A stretch of 64,000 bases of DNA from Candidatus Aquirickettsiella gammari (lineage in GTDB: Bacteria; Pseudomonadota; Gammaproteobacteria; Diplorickettsiales; Diplorickettsiaceae): NCBI GenBank assembly GCA_002290645.2, contig NMOS02000002.1, positions 62,001 through 126,000 of the forward strand, written 5' to 3'. The notes under the pieces were generated by a model, which did not search any database, had not been told where the DNA came from, and worked only from the letters and a program-made list of their open reading frames with translations. How positions within the stretch are numbered: the first letter of the stretch is position 1; every line of letters starts with the position of its first letter. The translations under genes were made by a program, and so were the position numbers. Positions 10,454 through 19,382 of this stretch are shown here, one piece after another.

Positions 10454-10480
10454 CATCCTATCTTAGCTAAGGATAGGATG
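10454..10480. promoter_or_regulatory. 27-bp inverted repeat over the tldD ribosome-binding site
   Basis: Arms CATCCTATC (10454-10462) and GATAGGATG (10472-10480) are perfect 9-bp complements around a centre that itself contains palindromic TTAGCTAA. On the tldD strand the proximal arm carries the AGGA just upstream of the preferred ATG. It lacks a T-run, so it is not an intrinsic terminator. It could be an mRNA hairpin limiting translation or an operator; either is inference. Confidence 0.5.
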
Positions 10481-10593
10481 CAATTTTGTAAATATTCTGT
10501 ATAACCTGCGTTTCTTTGAGCCATATCCTTAAACCTTTAAAGGCTTAGAAAACAAAACAAATATATAGGTAGAGCCACCCTCGTTATCTTTAG

Positions 10594-11331
10594 TTAAAAA
10601 TAATAGCGAAAAAACCTTTTAACGCTTAAGGCCGTGATCTCCGCTTGTTGTTTAACCGCCAGTTCTTTCATTAAATATGCATAGCTGGCACGACCGATAT
10701 CAATGTATTGTGCATTCGCTTCACATTGCAAAATCATCTCTTGAATTTTCATTAACAAGGCTGGCTTAAATATTTCCGAGATTTCACGGACACAGTGTTC
10801 CAATCGATCATAACCGATTACGGCTCTAATAAAATCCTCAGGTATATTTGAAAAATCAAAAATTTCAAATAAAAAATCCAGGATGTCATCCGCTGTTATT
10901 TTTACCGATTGATGGATACTTTTTCCTATCAAGGAGGAAAAGTCGGCTAATAATTCAGGAAAATACCATTGATCACCATCATGATAATATTCTGTCCTAT
11001 AAAAAAATTTTTTTAAACTCCCTCGTTCTAATCTTCTTAAGAGTGTAGAAGGTGATTTCCTTAACCAAATTGACAAAAACTTAACCGCGTCGGAAAAAAC
11101 GCGATTTACATTAATGCATTTCTCTAACAGAAAATTAAGAGATTTTTTAAATTCAGTCGACGAAACTTTTTCTAACTCGATAAGTAATGGATTGACTAGG
11201 CCTATGCCAGAATCACAATCTAATTTATAAAAACGATTAAAAAGCTCTTCCTGTCTTTCCCTTCTTTCCCTGCTGGACAGTTTACTATATTTAGGCCTTT
11301 TAAAAAAATTATTATTTGACGAATCAATCAT
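10594..11331 (-). CDS. Hypothetical protein, 245 aa, no recognisable family
   Basis: I do not recognise this protein. It is soluble-looking, with no signal peptide or membrane helix. It opens with a basic, Ser/Asn-rich segment (KRPKYSKLSSRERRERQEE), followed by an apparently alpha-helical body rich in Leu, Ile and Phe, with basic patches such as LRKSPSTLLRRLERGSLKKFF near residue 95. It ends in KRFFRYYF. It is flanked by tldD downstream and yhdP upstream on the same strand, with a gap of about 100 bp on either side. Its lower GC than the neighbours and lack of familiar motifs would suit a lineage-specific or effector-like gene, but nothing in it proves secretion. Confidence 0.7.
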   Translation of the reverse strand: MIDSSNNNFFKRPKYSKLSSRERRERQEELFNRFYKLDCDSGIGLVNPLLIELEKVSSTEFKKSLNFLLEKCINVNRVFSDAVKFLSIWLRKSPSTLLRRLERGSLKKFFYRTEYYHDGDQWYFPELLADFSSLIGKSIHQSVKITADDILDFLFEIFDFSNIPEDFIRAVIGYDRLEHCVREISEIFKPALLMKIQEMILQCEANAQYIDIGRASYAYLMKELAVKQQAEITALSVKRFFRYYF

Positions 11332-11433
11332 AATATCCCTATTTATTTTTACAAATTCTTTATAAAAGAAGCCGCTAATTTATAATAATAATTATTCTAG
11401 GTAAACAATTTTTTCATTTCGAACGACGGGAAC

Positions 11434-14400
11434 TTAAGTCGATGTTTTGACCACTTCCGGTTTGCTCCATGATCCGGTGATATGATAAGAAGTCTCAGCA
11501 ATCTTTTGCACCGTAGAACCTAATATTGCATTCGCCGCCCATGCAACAATACCGGCTACCGGGCCACCAGCCAAACCAATTATCACCGGTAAACTCGAAG
11601 TAAAATGGGGCACAACCTTAATAAGGAGGTCATAATCTTTATGTAATATGCCAATTCGGCCGGTAATGGCAATAGCCGCAACGGTGCCTTCTATATTCGT
11701 ATCGCGCGTTACGGCATTACCATTTCTTAAGCTAAAGTTACCTTGTAAACTGGCAAAATCAAAGCCCTTAGCCTGTAAATCGCTAAAATCAAGCTGCAAA
11801 CGCCGCGTCAAACTTTGTATACTCAAAGAAGTAAGTAGTCGACCGAAACTTAGCTTTGCTTCCGCACTCGAACCAAGATCAACAATTTGACCTTTTGTGG
11901 CATTAAAAGAAAAATTACCTCGCAGCTGAGCAAGACTGACATTATAGGGCGCACCCGGCCAATTTAAGTTAAACCGAATATGCGTTTGCTCAGCGATAAG
12001 GCTAGCTGGCAAACCTAAACTGCGTAAAAAATTACTTAAATTAGGACTGTCTAATTGCCCTCTTAATTCAGTCGATTTAGTATCGGTATGCCAAGCACCG
12101 CTCGCCATCAAATGATAGTTTGCGTTACCGGCTTGTAATTCTCGCACTAAAACGCCGCCTAGTATTGGCCTTAATCTTAAATGCACCGCGCCAAAATTAA
12201 TATTCTGGTAACGAACCTCTCTGGCGTTGAGTTCTATCTTCGGAATCTGCTTTAGATCCCAAGTATTCACATCATTAGATGTAATAGAGGAATCCAAGTA
12301 AATAGTATCAAAATTAGCTTGTAAAGCACGCTGATTATCATTCGGAATCAATACCGTCCCTTTGATATTTTTATTATTAATACCAAACAACCAGCCATTT
12401 TTCTTAGGCTGAAGATTGGTTTGTAAATCATTGTAATGGATAGTTAATTGAATAGTTGGCACTGAACGAATGGCTAATTCTATCGGTTTTCCCCATAATA
12501 CCGCGGTCAATTTTGGTGCTGATATCCCATCTTGGGTAAAGGAGAAAGGTCCTTTTAGATCATCGAGCTGAATATTATGCGTGAGTGTCCTTAATTTAGC
12601 ATTCTCTATATTGGCTTCACCCAATAATTTTAATTTTTCTTTTCCTGATTCCAAGGGGATGCTCAGTTGAAAACTGAGTTGTAATGGCCCTGTTAATATT
12701 AAACTCGACAATTGACTTAATACCCCCTTCGCTAAAGGAGTAGCCCTCAAAAATGCCCGCCCTGTTTCTAGACGCGTATTAATGGTGCTCGTTGCAATAT
12801 GCAATACAGCTTGTAACTGTTTTTTAATGAGGGGGATACTAACCTTGACGTCTTTGATCGTAGTCGCAAAAATCCGCGCTGTATCCACTAAAATTTGCAT
12901 TTGACGACCGGAAAAAATAAGCTCGCCATCGATTTGCTGCGCACTAGGCCAGCCTGTTTGATAATTTAAAATCGCATTTTTTATCTGGGTATCAATTAAA
13001 AAAGTACCATTATCTTTATCAAAAGGAAATTGATTAATCGGGCCTTGCAAAACCATACTTCCTATCCCCGAACCCTGGATAATCGAATGACCGAGCCAAT
13101 GAATCAGGTCGGGCCCTAATAAAGTTTGCGGTAAATAATAACCAATGTTTTCAGGATGCAGTGTCTTTACTCTGGCCAATAAACTAATCTGTGAATTTAT
13201 TCGATCATTAGGAATTAAAAACCCCGCTTGTGCATTAACCGACCCATCTTGGTTATTCGCTTCAAACTTAGCGACTTGAATTGAATATTCACCGCCTTTT
13301 TGCTGCCAATTTACTTGACTCGATAAACTATCCAGATGAAGCGGCGCCTTAAATAACTCTTTAAAATCTAAGTTTAGATCACTAGAACGCGCTATTAAGC
13401 TTCCCGATGTATTAGTCAGATGTAGATAAGCATCTAAACCTTTAATGCCGGGTATTTTTTGCCAGGGCAAGCTGCCAAAATTTTGTACGTTGGCATCGAT
13501 AGTCCAGTTAGTATTGGTAGCGGTTTGCCAAAGCACGTGCCCCAAAAAAGGGCTAAACGTAATCGGCGGTCGCTCGCCAATCTTTAAGGAAAAAACTTGT
13601 CGATTAAAAAATAAGCTTTGAATATGGGTAAAATGATCCTGTTGCCAATCCGCCCATATTCTAAAATTAGTCCTTGCATTTTGCGTGCTGATTATCTGCT
13701 GCCATTGATGCAACCATCTATCGAGTGAAATATCTCGACCTTGTAAATAAATACGTCCATTTAAGCGGTTTTGTGATAAGGAGGGTGATCCTCTTAGGTC
13801 TGTTTTAAAGATTAATTCAGAATATTTTTCTTCTAAAAGTCGTAATGTACCGCTCAATCGATGTCGATCACCGTTATTTTTTAATATCAAATTAATTTGC
13901 ATTAGCGGCCACTCAAGACCGGACTTTGGATAAAATTTTAAACTAATATTTTCCAAACTCAATTGCGGCTCGGCTAATAACCATCCCATTAACTCATTAG
14001 ACCCATTCAAATTAGTCGCTGAGGATTGATTAAATAATGTGCTAATGCCAGTAAAAACCAATTGATTATCATTCGTTTGATGTGCAATTAACGCCACACC
14101 ACTGATATTAATTTTTCCTAACTTAACCCGGCCAGTGAGTAAGCTATTAAAGATATCAATGCCAATATTAAGTTGTTTTATATCTAACAAAGGATGTGTT
14201 CGCGCGTCATCCCAAATAACCACGTGAGAACCCTGAAAAACAGGTGTCAAACCTTGCCAAACCACTGAAAATTGGTTAATTTGTACGGGCTTGTGCAATA
14301 AATTGCCGGCAATATGCTCAATCGTTTGCGCTTGTTTATTTAAGTAAGGGGTTAAAATCCGTCCAATAAGGACCACTAAAGCAAAAAAAACGATACTACT

Positions 14401-14451
14401 GGCTAAAAATACGATAAGCAAACGCGAAAGAGAGGAAAGCAAGTATTTCAT
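11434..14451 (-). CDS. yhdP: YhdP family AsmA-like envelope protein
   Basis: YhdP is a large inner-membrane-anchored, periplasm-spanning AsmA-like protein implicated in moving phospholipids to the outer membrane. The product, about 1005 aa, begins MKYLLSSLSRLLIVFLASS with one membrane anchor and continues as a long beta-rich domain. It ends with a conserved block containing LGSSAEAKLSFGRLLTSLS, then the AsmA-like EGTVAAIAITGRIG and a Gly-rich VIIGLAGGPVAGIVAWAANA near the C-terminus. E. coli YhdP is somewhat longer, about 1270 aa. I chose ATG 14451; a TTG at 14487 is in frame but its ribosome site lies in a hairpin. The gene is divergent from the adjacent glycosyltransferase gene. Confidence 0.88.
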   Translation of the reverse strand: MKYLLSSLSRLLIVFLASSIVFFALVVLIGRILTPYLNKQAQTIEHIAGNLLHKPVQINQFSVVWQGLTPVFQGSHVVIWDDARTHPLLDIKQLNIGIDIFNSLLTGRVKLGKINISGVALIAHQTNDNQLVFTGISTLFNQSSATNLNGSNELMGWLLAEPQLSLENISLKFYPKSGLEWPLMQINLILKNNGDRHRLSGTLRLLEEKYSELIFKTDLRGSPSLSQNRLNGRIYLQGRDISLDRWLHQWQQIISTQNARTNFRIWADWQQDHFTHIQSLFFNRQVFSLKIGERPPITFSPFLGHVLWQTATNTNWTIDANVQNFGSLPWQKIPGIKGLDAYLHLTNTSGSLIARSSDLNLDFKELFKAPLHLDSLSSQVNWQQKGGEYSIQVAKFEANNQDGSVNAQAGFLIPNDRINSQISLLARVKTLHPENIGYYLPQTLLGPDLIHWLGHSIIQGSGIGSMVLQGPINQFPFDKDNGTFLIDTQIKNAILNYQTGWPSAQQIDGELIFSGRQMQILVDTARIFATTIKDVKVSIPLIKKQLQAVLHIATSTINTRLETGRAFLRATPLAKGVLSQLSSLILTGPLQLSFQLSIPLESGKEKLKLLGEANIENAKLRTLTHNIQLDDLKGPFSFTQDGISAPKLTAVLWGKPIELAIRSVPTIQLTIHYNDLQTNLQPKKNGWLFGINNKNIKGTVLIPNDNQRALQANFDTIYLDSSITSNDVNTWDLKQIPKIELNAREVRYQNINFGAVHLRLRPILGGVLVRELQAGNANYHLMASGAWHTDTKSTELRGQLDSPNLSNFLRSLGLPASLIAEQTHIRFNLNWPGAPYNVSLAQLRGNFSFNATKGQIVDLGSSAEAKLSFGRLLTSLSIQSLTRRLQLDFSDLQAKGFDFASLQGNFSLRNGNAVTRDTNIEGTVAAIAITGRIGILHKDYDLLIKVVPHFTSSLPVIIGLAGGPVAGIVAWAANAILGSTVQKIAETSYHITGSWSKPEVVKTST

Positions 14452-14490
14452 TCGATGAATGCCAAGAAAAGTTACGCTAATATTCAAAAT

Positions 14491-14516
14491 ACCCCGAGCA
14501 ATCCTATCGCTCGAGG
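14491..14516. other. Hairpin in the yhdP leader
   Basis: A 9-bp stem with one mismatch (ACCCCGAGC against GCTCGAGGT) around an 8-base loop lies just upstream of yhdP. It is followed by TTTTAT on the plus strand and ATTTTG on the minus strand, so it could act as a weak terminator either way. No gene ends here, so its role is unclear; a yhdP leader structure or a stop for antisense transcription is possible. Confidence 0.4.
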
Positions 14517-14642
14517 TTTTATGATAGTTTGATAATGACCCATATGCTTGTGACTCAATATATACTCATTATACGTTAATTACTTTAAAATTCTTTATTT
14601 TTCACGGAAAAAGCGCTACAGCTCAAAAAAAAAGGCATTTTT

Positions 14643-15470
14643 ATGTTATCAAAATCATCGCCTAACATCTCTGTGATAGTAACAAGCTATAATCGCCCTG
14701 ACGCCTTACATTTAGTTTTGTCGGCTTTAGGACAACAAACCCAATTACCGAGTGAAGTCATAGTAGCCGATGACGGTTCAACAGAAGAAACGCGACAGTT
14801 AATTACTCAATTACAAACGCAGTTAAGTTATCCGCTGCGACATATTTGGCAAGTCGACCAAGGTTTTCAAGCCGCTAAAATTCGTAATAAAGCCGCTTTA
14901 CAAGCCAGTAATCCCTACCTCATTTTCCTCGATGGTGATTGTGTCCCTTTTCCAGACTTTATTGCCCAACATCGCCAATTAGCGGAGCCAGATTGCTTTG
15001 TTTCGGGCCATCGTATTCTACTCAATAAGACATTGACACAAAAGGTCCTGGAGGAATTTCAGCCTATTTATAAAAATTCTAGTCTAGAATGGCTATTACA
15101 TTATTTACATCGAGAAACTAATCGTCTCTTCCCTCTATTACGTATCGATTTAAACAAGCTACGAAAATTACATCCTAAACGCTGGCAGGGGGCAAAAAGC
15201 TGCAACTTAGCTTTATGGAAAAAAGATTTCTTGAACATTAATGGGTTTGATGAAAGTTTTATAGGTTGGGGCTATGAGGACTCCGACTTAGTAATCCGCT
15301 TAATTCGCTCGGGCACTTACCGTAAATCCGGAAAATTAGCTGTACCGGTTATTCACTTATGGCACCAGCAAAACGATCGAGCTCAAGAACCAGTTAATCT
15401 TAAATTATTAAAAGAAATAGAAATTAGCACACGCATCCGAGCAAAAATGGGTATCGATCAGCTCGTATAG
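14643..15470 (+). CDS. Family 2 glycosyltransferase with galactosyltransferase-like C-terminal region
   Basis: A cytosolic glycosyltransferase of the GT-A fold that probably adds a sugar to LPS core or another surface glycan. The 275 aa start with ISVIVTSYNRPDALHLVL, followed by EVIVADDGSTEETRQ (first nucleotide-sugar Asp) and FLDGDCVPFPDF, a DxD-like metal site. The C-terminal half has SCNLALWKKDFLNINGFDE and GWGYEDSDLVIRL, the pattern of the Glyco_transf_7C region, in which ED is likely catalytic. It is divergent from yhdP and convergent with the O-antigen ligase cluster, with 14 bp between the stop codons. Donor and acceptor cannot be assigned. Confidence 0.9.
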   Translation: MLSKSSPNISVIVTSYNRPDALHLVLSALGQQTQLPSEVIVADDGSTEETRQLITQLQTQLSYPLRHIWQVDQGFQAAKIRNKAALQASNPYLIFLDGDCVPFPDFIAQHRQLAEPDCFVSGHRILLNKTLTQKVLEEFQPIYKNSSLEWLLHYLHRETNRLFPLLRIDLNKLRKLHPKRWQGAKSCNLALWKKDFLNINGFDESFIGWGYEDSDLVIRLIRSGTYRKSGKLAVPVIHLWHQQNDRAQEPVNLKLLKEIEISTRIRAKMGIDQLV

Positions 15471-15484
15471 CAATTTTTATTTCT

Positions 15485-16705
15485 TCAGCTAATTTTTCGC
15501 TGAGGGGATTGCGACAAATTGGCCAATAGTAAAGCAGTGAAAAAAACATAAAAACAGCCCTGACTTACATCCATTAACCAAGAATTAAATACCGAACCTA
15601 CCACAATAGTCGTCAACACAGCTTGTGCAAAACGCTGACGGATACCTGTCAAACGGAAACTTTGCCGCCAATGTACTAAAAACATAGCCGACAAAACGAC
15701 GACGCCAACTAATCCAAATTGAACCGCGATATTAAGATATTCATTATGTGGATTTTGGGTGACAAACTGTTTATCTTCTGCCACATTGAAATAATCGTGT
15801 GAAAAACTACCCGTCCCTGTGCCGATCCAAGGATGTTTAGCTAATAATTTCAAACTATTTTTATAAAATTCTAAGCGTAATCCTACTGACGTATCAAAAT
15901 TTCCATGCTGATATTGATTAATTTCACGATGCACTAAGTTTAAACGATCTTTAAAATTAGCCGGTAAAAAAAGTAAGCTGCTGAGTAAAAAAATCGATAC
16001 TAAAATACTCGTGACTAAACCTTGCCAAGAAAAATGTTGCCACGCCAACAATAAAATTAAACTCAATAAAACCACATAGCCCGATCGGCCAAGGTTAATA
16101 AATAATACATCATACACGCTCACTAAAAAAAGTAAGGCAAAAAACCAACGCCAACCCTTTTTTATCAAAAATGCTAATACAGCATAACAATAACTACTAA
16201 AGGCCAATAAAAATCCGGTAAAAATGTGATCCTTAAATACGCCCGAATCTGAAACAAATCGGTGCAACAAATCCCAATCAGCGAAAAATTTAAACAAGGA
16301 AAGTAATAAAGTAATGCTAGCGGCAAATAAAAACGCCGCAAAAGCATAAACAGCGGTTTTTTCATGCCGGAAGGTACTAAATAGAAAAAAACCTAATAAA
16401 AATTTACTGTATTTGATTAAGGTATGCAAAGCATCTGGCAAGGGGACTGTGGTATAACTTAAACCTATTAAAAATAGGCCAAAAAATAAAACAAACATCA
16501 AAGCAACGGGATTGCTACGTAAAATAAGATACTTTTCTTGCCAATCGCCAGCTAATACCGCACAAAATACAGTCGCTAAAAAAAAGCTCATTAAGGCCGC
16601 TGTTGAAAGGGGTAATACAAATGCCGTAACAACTGCAAAAACTTGACTCAAATTTTTAAAAAAATTCTTGACCGGATAAGAATCCGTGTGTGACGCAATC
16701 GACAT
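15485..16705 (-). CDS. waaL: O-antigen ligase-family membrane protein (WaaL-like)
   Basis: WaaL-type ligases transfer undecaprenyl-linked O-polysaccharide to lipid A-core on the periplasmic face. The 406 aa contain about 11-12 hydrophobic segments and the Wzy_C/O-antigen ligase core: NLGRSGYVVLLSLILLLAW (conserved Arg), then the periplasmic loop GTGTGSFSHDYF and QNPHNEYLNIAVQFG with the conserved His. Wzy polymerases share this architecture, so polymerase activity cannot be excluded, but the position beside core glycosyltransferases favours ligase. The start lies 3 bp after the stop of the upstream KdtX-like gene, indicating an operon. Very low-complexity hydrophobic composition is normal for the family. 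Confidence 0.82.
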   Translation of the reverse strand: MSIASHTDSYPVKNFFKNLSQVFAVVTAFVLPLSTAALMSFFLATVFCAVLAGDWQEKYLILRSNPVALMFVLFFGLFLIGLSYTTVPLPDALHTLIKYSKFLLGFFLFSTFRHEKTAVYAFAAFLFAASITLLLSLFKFFADWDLLHRFVSDSGVFKDHIFTGFLLAFSSYCYAVLAFLIKKGWRWFFALLFLVSVYDVLFINLGRSGYVVLLSLILLLAWQHFSWQGLVTSILVSIFLLSSLLFLPANFKDRLNLVHREINQYQHGNFDTSVGLRLEFYKNSLKLLAKHPWIGTGTGSFSHDYFNVAEDKQFVTQNPHNEYLNIAVQFGLVGVVVLSAMFLVHWRQSFRLTGIRQRFAQAVLTTIVVGSVFNSWLMDVSQGCFYVFFTALLLANLSQSPQRKIS

Positions 16706-16708
16706 AGC

Positions 16709-17464
16709 TTATCCCAATTCGTAAAGATAGATTAATTTTACATAGCGGTAAAAAACACCTAAGGCATTGGAAATAGCTAATATAAACCCTTCTCGACCAT
16801 CGAGAAAACCTAAACGCAATAAATAGCCCCGAATAAAACACCAAAAACTATGCCCAATGGCTTTTAACAAACTGGATTTTTTGTGTTGTTGATACGCAAG
16901 TTGTGCCCCGTAGCTTGAATAACTTTCCAGTTTCATTAACACTTGACTCATATCTTTCATCGTATTATGAAAAATAACCTGTTTTAGTGTCGCAAGACGC
17001 TGATAACCAATTAAATGTTCATGGACCATCGAGGGTGTAAATCGAATAGTCGCAAGGCGACGAAATAATCGTACCACTTTATCGGCACTCCAATCGCCAT
17101 AGCGTATCTTCTTTCCTGAAAAAAAAGATACCCTCTTTATAGCGTAAGCCTCACTAGACACAGCGGCACTAAAGATAATCTGTTTTATTTCTTCAATCAA
17201 ACCCGGACTCAATGCTTCATCGGCATCGAGTGATAACACCCATTTCCCTTGTGCTTTATCTAACGCACGATTTTTTTGCACACCAAAACCAGGCCAATCG
17301 CTTGAAAAAATGTTCTGGGTATATTGGCGACAAATTTCTAAGGTGTTATCACGACTGCCTGAATCCAATATGATAATTTCATCCGCCCATTTCACTGATT
17401 CTAAGCAAGCTTGAATATCGCTTGCGGCATCTTTTACGATTATAATGACACTTAAGGTTATCAT
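16709..17464 (-). CDS. LPS core glycosyltransferase, KdtX/WaaE-like (GT2)
   Basis: A GT2 enzyme resembling WaaE/KdtX beta-1,4-glucosyltransferases, which modify the inner-core heptose. The 251 aa begin LSVIIIVKDAASDIQACL, then ADEIIILDSGSRDNTLEIC with the conserved DSGS, and WVLSLDADEALSP with the DxD-type metal site. The central GDWSADKVVRLFRR and MVHEHL are characteristic of this subfamily, and a C-terminal hydrophobic or amphipathic region (FWCFIRGYLLRLGFLDG) probably binds the membrane. It sits between the heptosyltransferase and WaaL genes. Assignment to the family is firm; sugar specificity is inferred from homology only. Confidence 0.88.
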   Translation of the reverse strand: MITLSVIIIVKDAASDIQACLESVKWADEIIILDSGSRDNTLEICRQYTQNIFSSDWPGFGVQKNRALDKAQGKWVLSLDADEALSPGLIEEIKQIIFSAAVSSEAYAIKRVSFFSGKKIRYGDWSADKVVRLFRRLATIRFTPSMVHEHLIGYQRLATLKQVIFHNTMKDMSQVLMKLESYSSYGAQLAYQQHKKSSLLKAIGHSFWCFIRGYLLRLGFLDGREGFILAISNALGVFYRYVKLIYLYELG

Positions 17465-17631
17465 GTTAGGTTGATAAAAAGCCTGTGATACCAGCAGAGT
17501 ACACTATATTTAAATGCGAACAAGATACAGCTTGTACTTTACATCCGCTAATGGTGTGTTATGTCGTTAAGTAAGATGAACAATAAAAGATGCGTCGCCT
17601 TTTAACTAGGATGAAACTATTACCTCTGCGT

Positions 17632-18726
17632 TTAGATAGAGGACAAATCCAAAGGATTAATTAATCGACTCATTTTATTGATGACTTGTTCGGCGGTTAA
17701 ATCCTGTAAACAACGACTATGACTTTTTATATGTTGATCACAACCTTCTTTAAAACAAGGCACGCAAGTACCAGGCCCTTGCATTAAATAAACATTATTT
17801 TTATGTTGCGATCCGGTGCGAACAAATGGATTAGCAAGCGTCGTCCATGCTTTAGGCCAAGGGCCCCATTTTACTGGATTGCTAGGCCCAAATAAGGCCA
17901 TTGTTGGAACGCCTAATGCCGCTGCCATATGGGTTACGACGGTATCCGGACCAATATAAAGTTGGCTATAACTCAATAAAAAACCCAACTGATTTAAACT
18001 CAAACAACCCGCCAAATTAATCGTCGCTAGGGGTAATTTATCCGCAAGCTCCATAGCTGTCTTTTTTTCTGACTCTGTTGCAGCGCCGGTCAAAATAACC
18101 GTATAACCGCTCTGTTGTAACCAGTTTGCCAAACTCAACCAACCTTCTTTAATCCATTCTTTGTAGGAAAATTTAGGGCGAAGATGTAAAACAGCTAATT
18201 TTTTATTGATATCCACTCGTTGCGTAACAGCTTCGGCATCCTCTTTTTGCCAAGAAACCACAATTTCTGCGCAAGGCGTTAATTGCAAAATTTCGGCTAA
18301 ACGTAGATTCATCAAAACGGTATGGGTCGAAATATTATCAAACTCTACAATTTCTGATAGTAAAAGACGTTTCCACCAGCGACTCTTATCCGCACCCAAC
18401 ATACCGATTCGATAACTGGCCGCTAGATAAGCATATAAAGTTGATTTATCCCCTGGCAAGGTAGATACCGCTATATCATAAACGCGAAAAATTTTTTTTA
18501 CTAAGCGGTAATGAGTAAGATAGTCGGGACGCTCTTCTATCGTGATGATGTCTTGAACATCTGGATTGGCGGTAAGTATCGCTTCTGTCCCTTTAAACAC
18601 CAAGAGATCTATTTTAACGTCGGGCCAATGGCGTTTAAAGGTTCGAATTAACGGCGTAACCAGTAAAACATCACCTATTCGACGAATACAAACAATTAAA
18701 AGCCTTCCTGGCGGTAATTTGTACAT
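17632..18726 (-). CDS. Glycosyltransferase family 9 (lipopolysaccharide heptosyltransferase)
   Basis: This GT-B enzyme adds heptose to the LPS core on the cytoplasmic side, using ADP-heptose. The 364 aa start with LLIVCIRRIGDVLLVTPLIR, the conserved N-terminal block, and include LHLRPKFSYKEW near the middle. The C-terminal nucleotide-sugar region has LYIGPDTVVTHMAAALGVPTMALFGPSNPVKW (split here only by normal spacing). The Cys-containing tail GPGTCVPCFKEGC is usual in WaaQ-like members. It resembles WaaQ/WaaF more than WaaC, but I would not fix the step. A gap of 167 bp separates it from the KdtX-like gene downstream. Confidence 0.9.
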   Translation of the reverse strand: MYKLPPGRLLIVCIRRIGDVLLVTPLIRTFKRHWPDVKIDLLVFKGTEAILTANPDVQDIITIEERPDYLTHYRLVKKIFRVYDIAVSTLPGDKSTLYAYLAASYRIGMLGADKSRWWKRLLLSEIVEFDNISTHTVLMNLRLAEILQLTPCAEIVVSWQKEDAEAVTQRVDINKKLAVLHLRPKFSYKEWIKEGWLSLANWLQQSGYTVILTGAATESEKKTAMELADKLPLATINLAGCLSLNQLGFLLSYSQLYIGPDTVVTHMAAALGVPTMALFGPSNPVKWGPWPKAWTTLANPFVRTGSQHKNNVYLMQGPGTCVPCFKEGCDQHIKSHSRCLQDLTAEQVINKMSRLINPLDLSSI

Positions 18727-18813
18727 ATCCTTTACAAATACTTTGGCTAAAGAAGCAATATAGAAGAGAAAAACAAATTTTGGCTAAAAAAATCAAAAAT
18801 TTGTCCTTATAAA

Positions 18814-18842
18814 GCCAAGCGCTCATCCACTGAGCACTTGGC
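18814..18842 (-). terminator. Probable terminator downstream of the two small overlapping genes
   Basis: The hairpin has arms GCCAAG/CTTGGC extended by GCTCA/TGAGC across one mismatch, with a 5-base loop. On the minus strand it is followed by TTTATAAGG, a short T-rich stretch. It lies 80 bp past the stop of the small-gene pair and before the heptosyltransferase start, so it probably separates the two units. Confidence 0.55.
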
Positions 18843-18922
18843 AGCTACTTATACTAAGATAAGCGACTTACTCTATTTTGCCCGGCCTTAGATAGATTCC
18901 ATAATATAAGAATAAGCAATTT

Positions 18923-19132
18923 TTATGGGTTGTTTTTAGAGATATCAATCCTTACATCACCAAAACATTGTATATTATAAAACTCATCTTTCAAATCCTT
19001 AAACCATTTAACACGCGAATCTATACCGATAATTTCACGAATAATTTGGAACATTTCGGCGTAATGGTTATTACAGCCAAAATCATGTTCAAATTCGCTG
19101 CCATCGGATAAGGTAATCGTTACTTTACTCAT
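18923..19132 (-). CDS. Hypothetical protein, 69 aa
   Basis: I do not recognise this small protein. It begins MSKVTITLSDGSEFEHDFG and has an acidic, mixed alpha/beta character, with no signal peptide or membrane helix. Its ATG lies inside the last codons of the upstream 85-aa gene (TATGAGTAA overlap), the arrangement of translational coupling, which supports this start over one 78 bp further upstream. The pair is followed by a hairpin terminator. The opening resembles short beta-strand scaffolds in which a (S/T)DG turn is followed by a polar strand, but that is too little to name a family. Confidence 0.6.
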   Translation of the reverse strand: MSKVTITLSDGSEFEHDFGCNNHYAEMFQIIREIIGIDSRVKWFKDLKDEFYNIQCFGDVRIDISKNNP

Positions 19133-19382
19133 ATTTAGCCTTTTTAGGATAAGATTTAGCCAAGCCCCGCGAGGACTGAGCGGTTGCTGAAGTGATGTGT
19201 AATGCAACAATGGTACTTAAATTATCAATCAGCCAGGCATTTAAGCGGGTGTCTTCTCCCGTTACACACACATCAATAGGCTGTTGAATGTGCGCGGCTA
19301 TTTTCGGCGCAATACGCTTTTTAAACGCTGCATTCCCTGAATAGCTTAATAAACTTCGCTTATTACTAGCTTTACTAAACAT
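19125..19382 (-). CDS. Hypothetical protein, 85 aa
   Basis: An unrecognised small basic protein. A clear ribosome site (AAGGGGGGATCT before the ATG) supports translation. It starts MFSKASNKRSLLSYSGN, has basic KKRIAPKI near residue 22, and the middle contains IDVCVTGEDTRLNAWLIDNLSTIVALHI, with probable alternating strand and helix. It ends in KSYPKKAKYE. It has no signal peptide or transmembrane segment. Its stop overlaps the start of the 69-aa gene, so the two are likely made together. No neighbour gives a functional clue: mreBCD lies 588 bp upstream and a heptosyltransferase downstream. Confidence 0.6.
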   Translation of the reverse strand: MFSKASNKRSLLSYSGNAAFKKRIAPKIAAHIQQPIDVCVTGEDTRLNAWLIDNLSTIVALHITSATAQSSRGLAKSYPKKAKYE

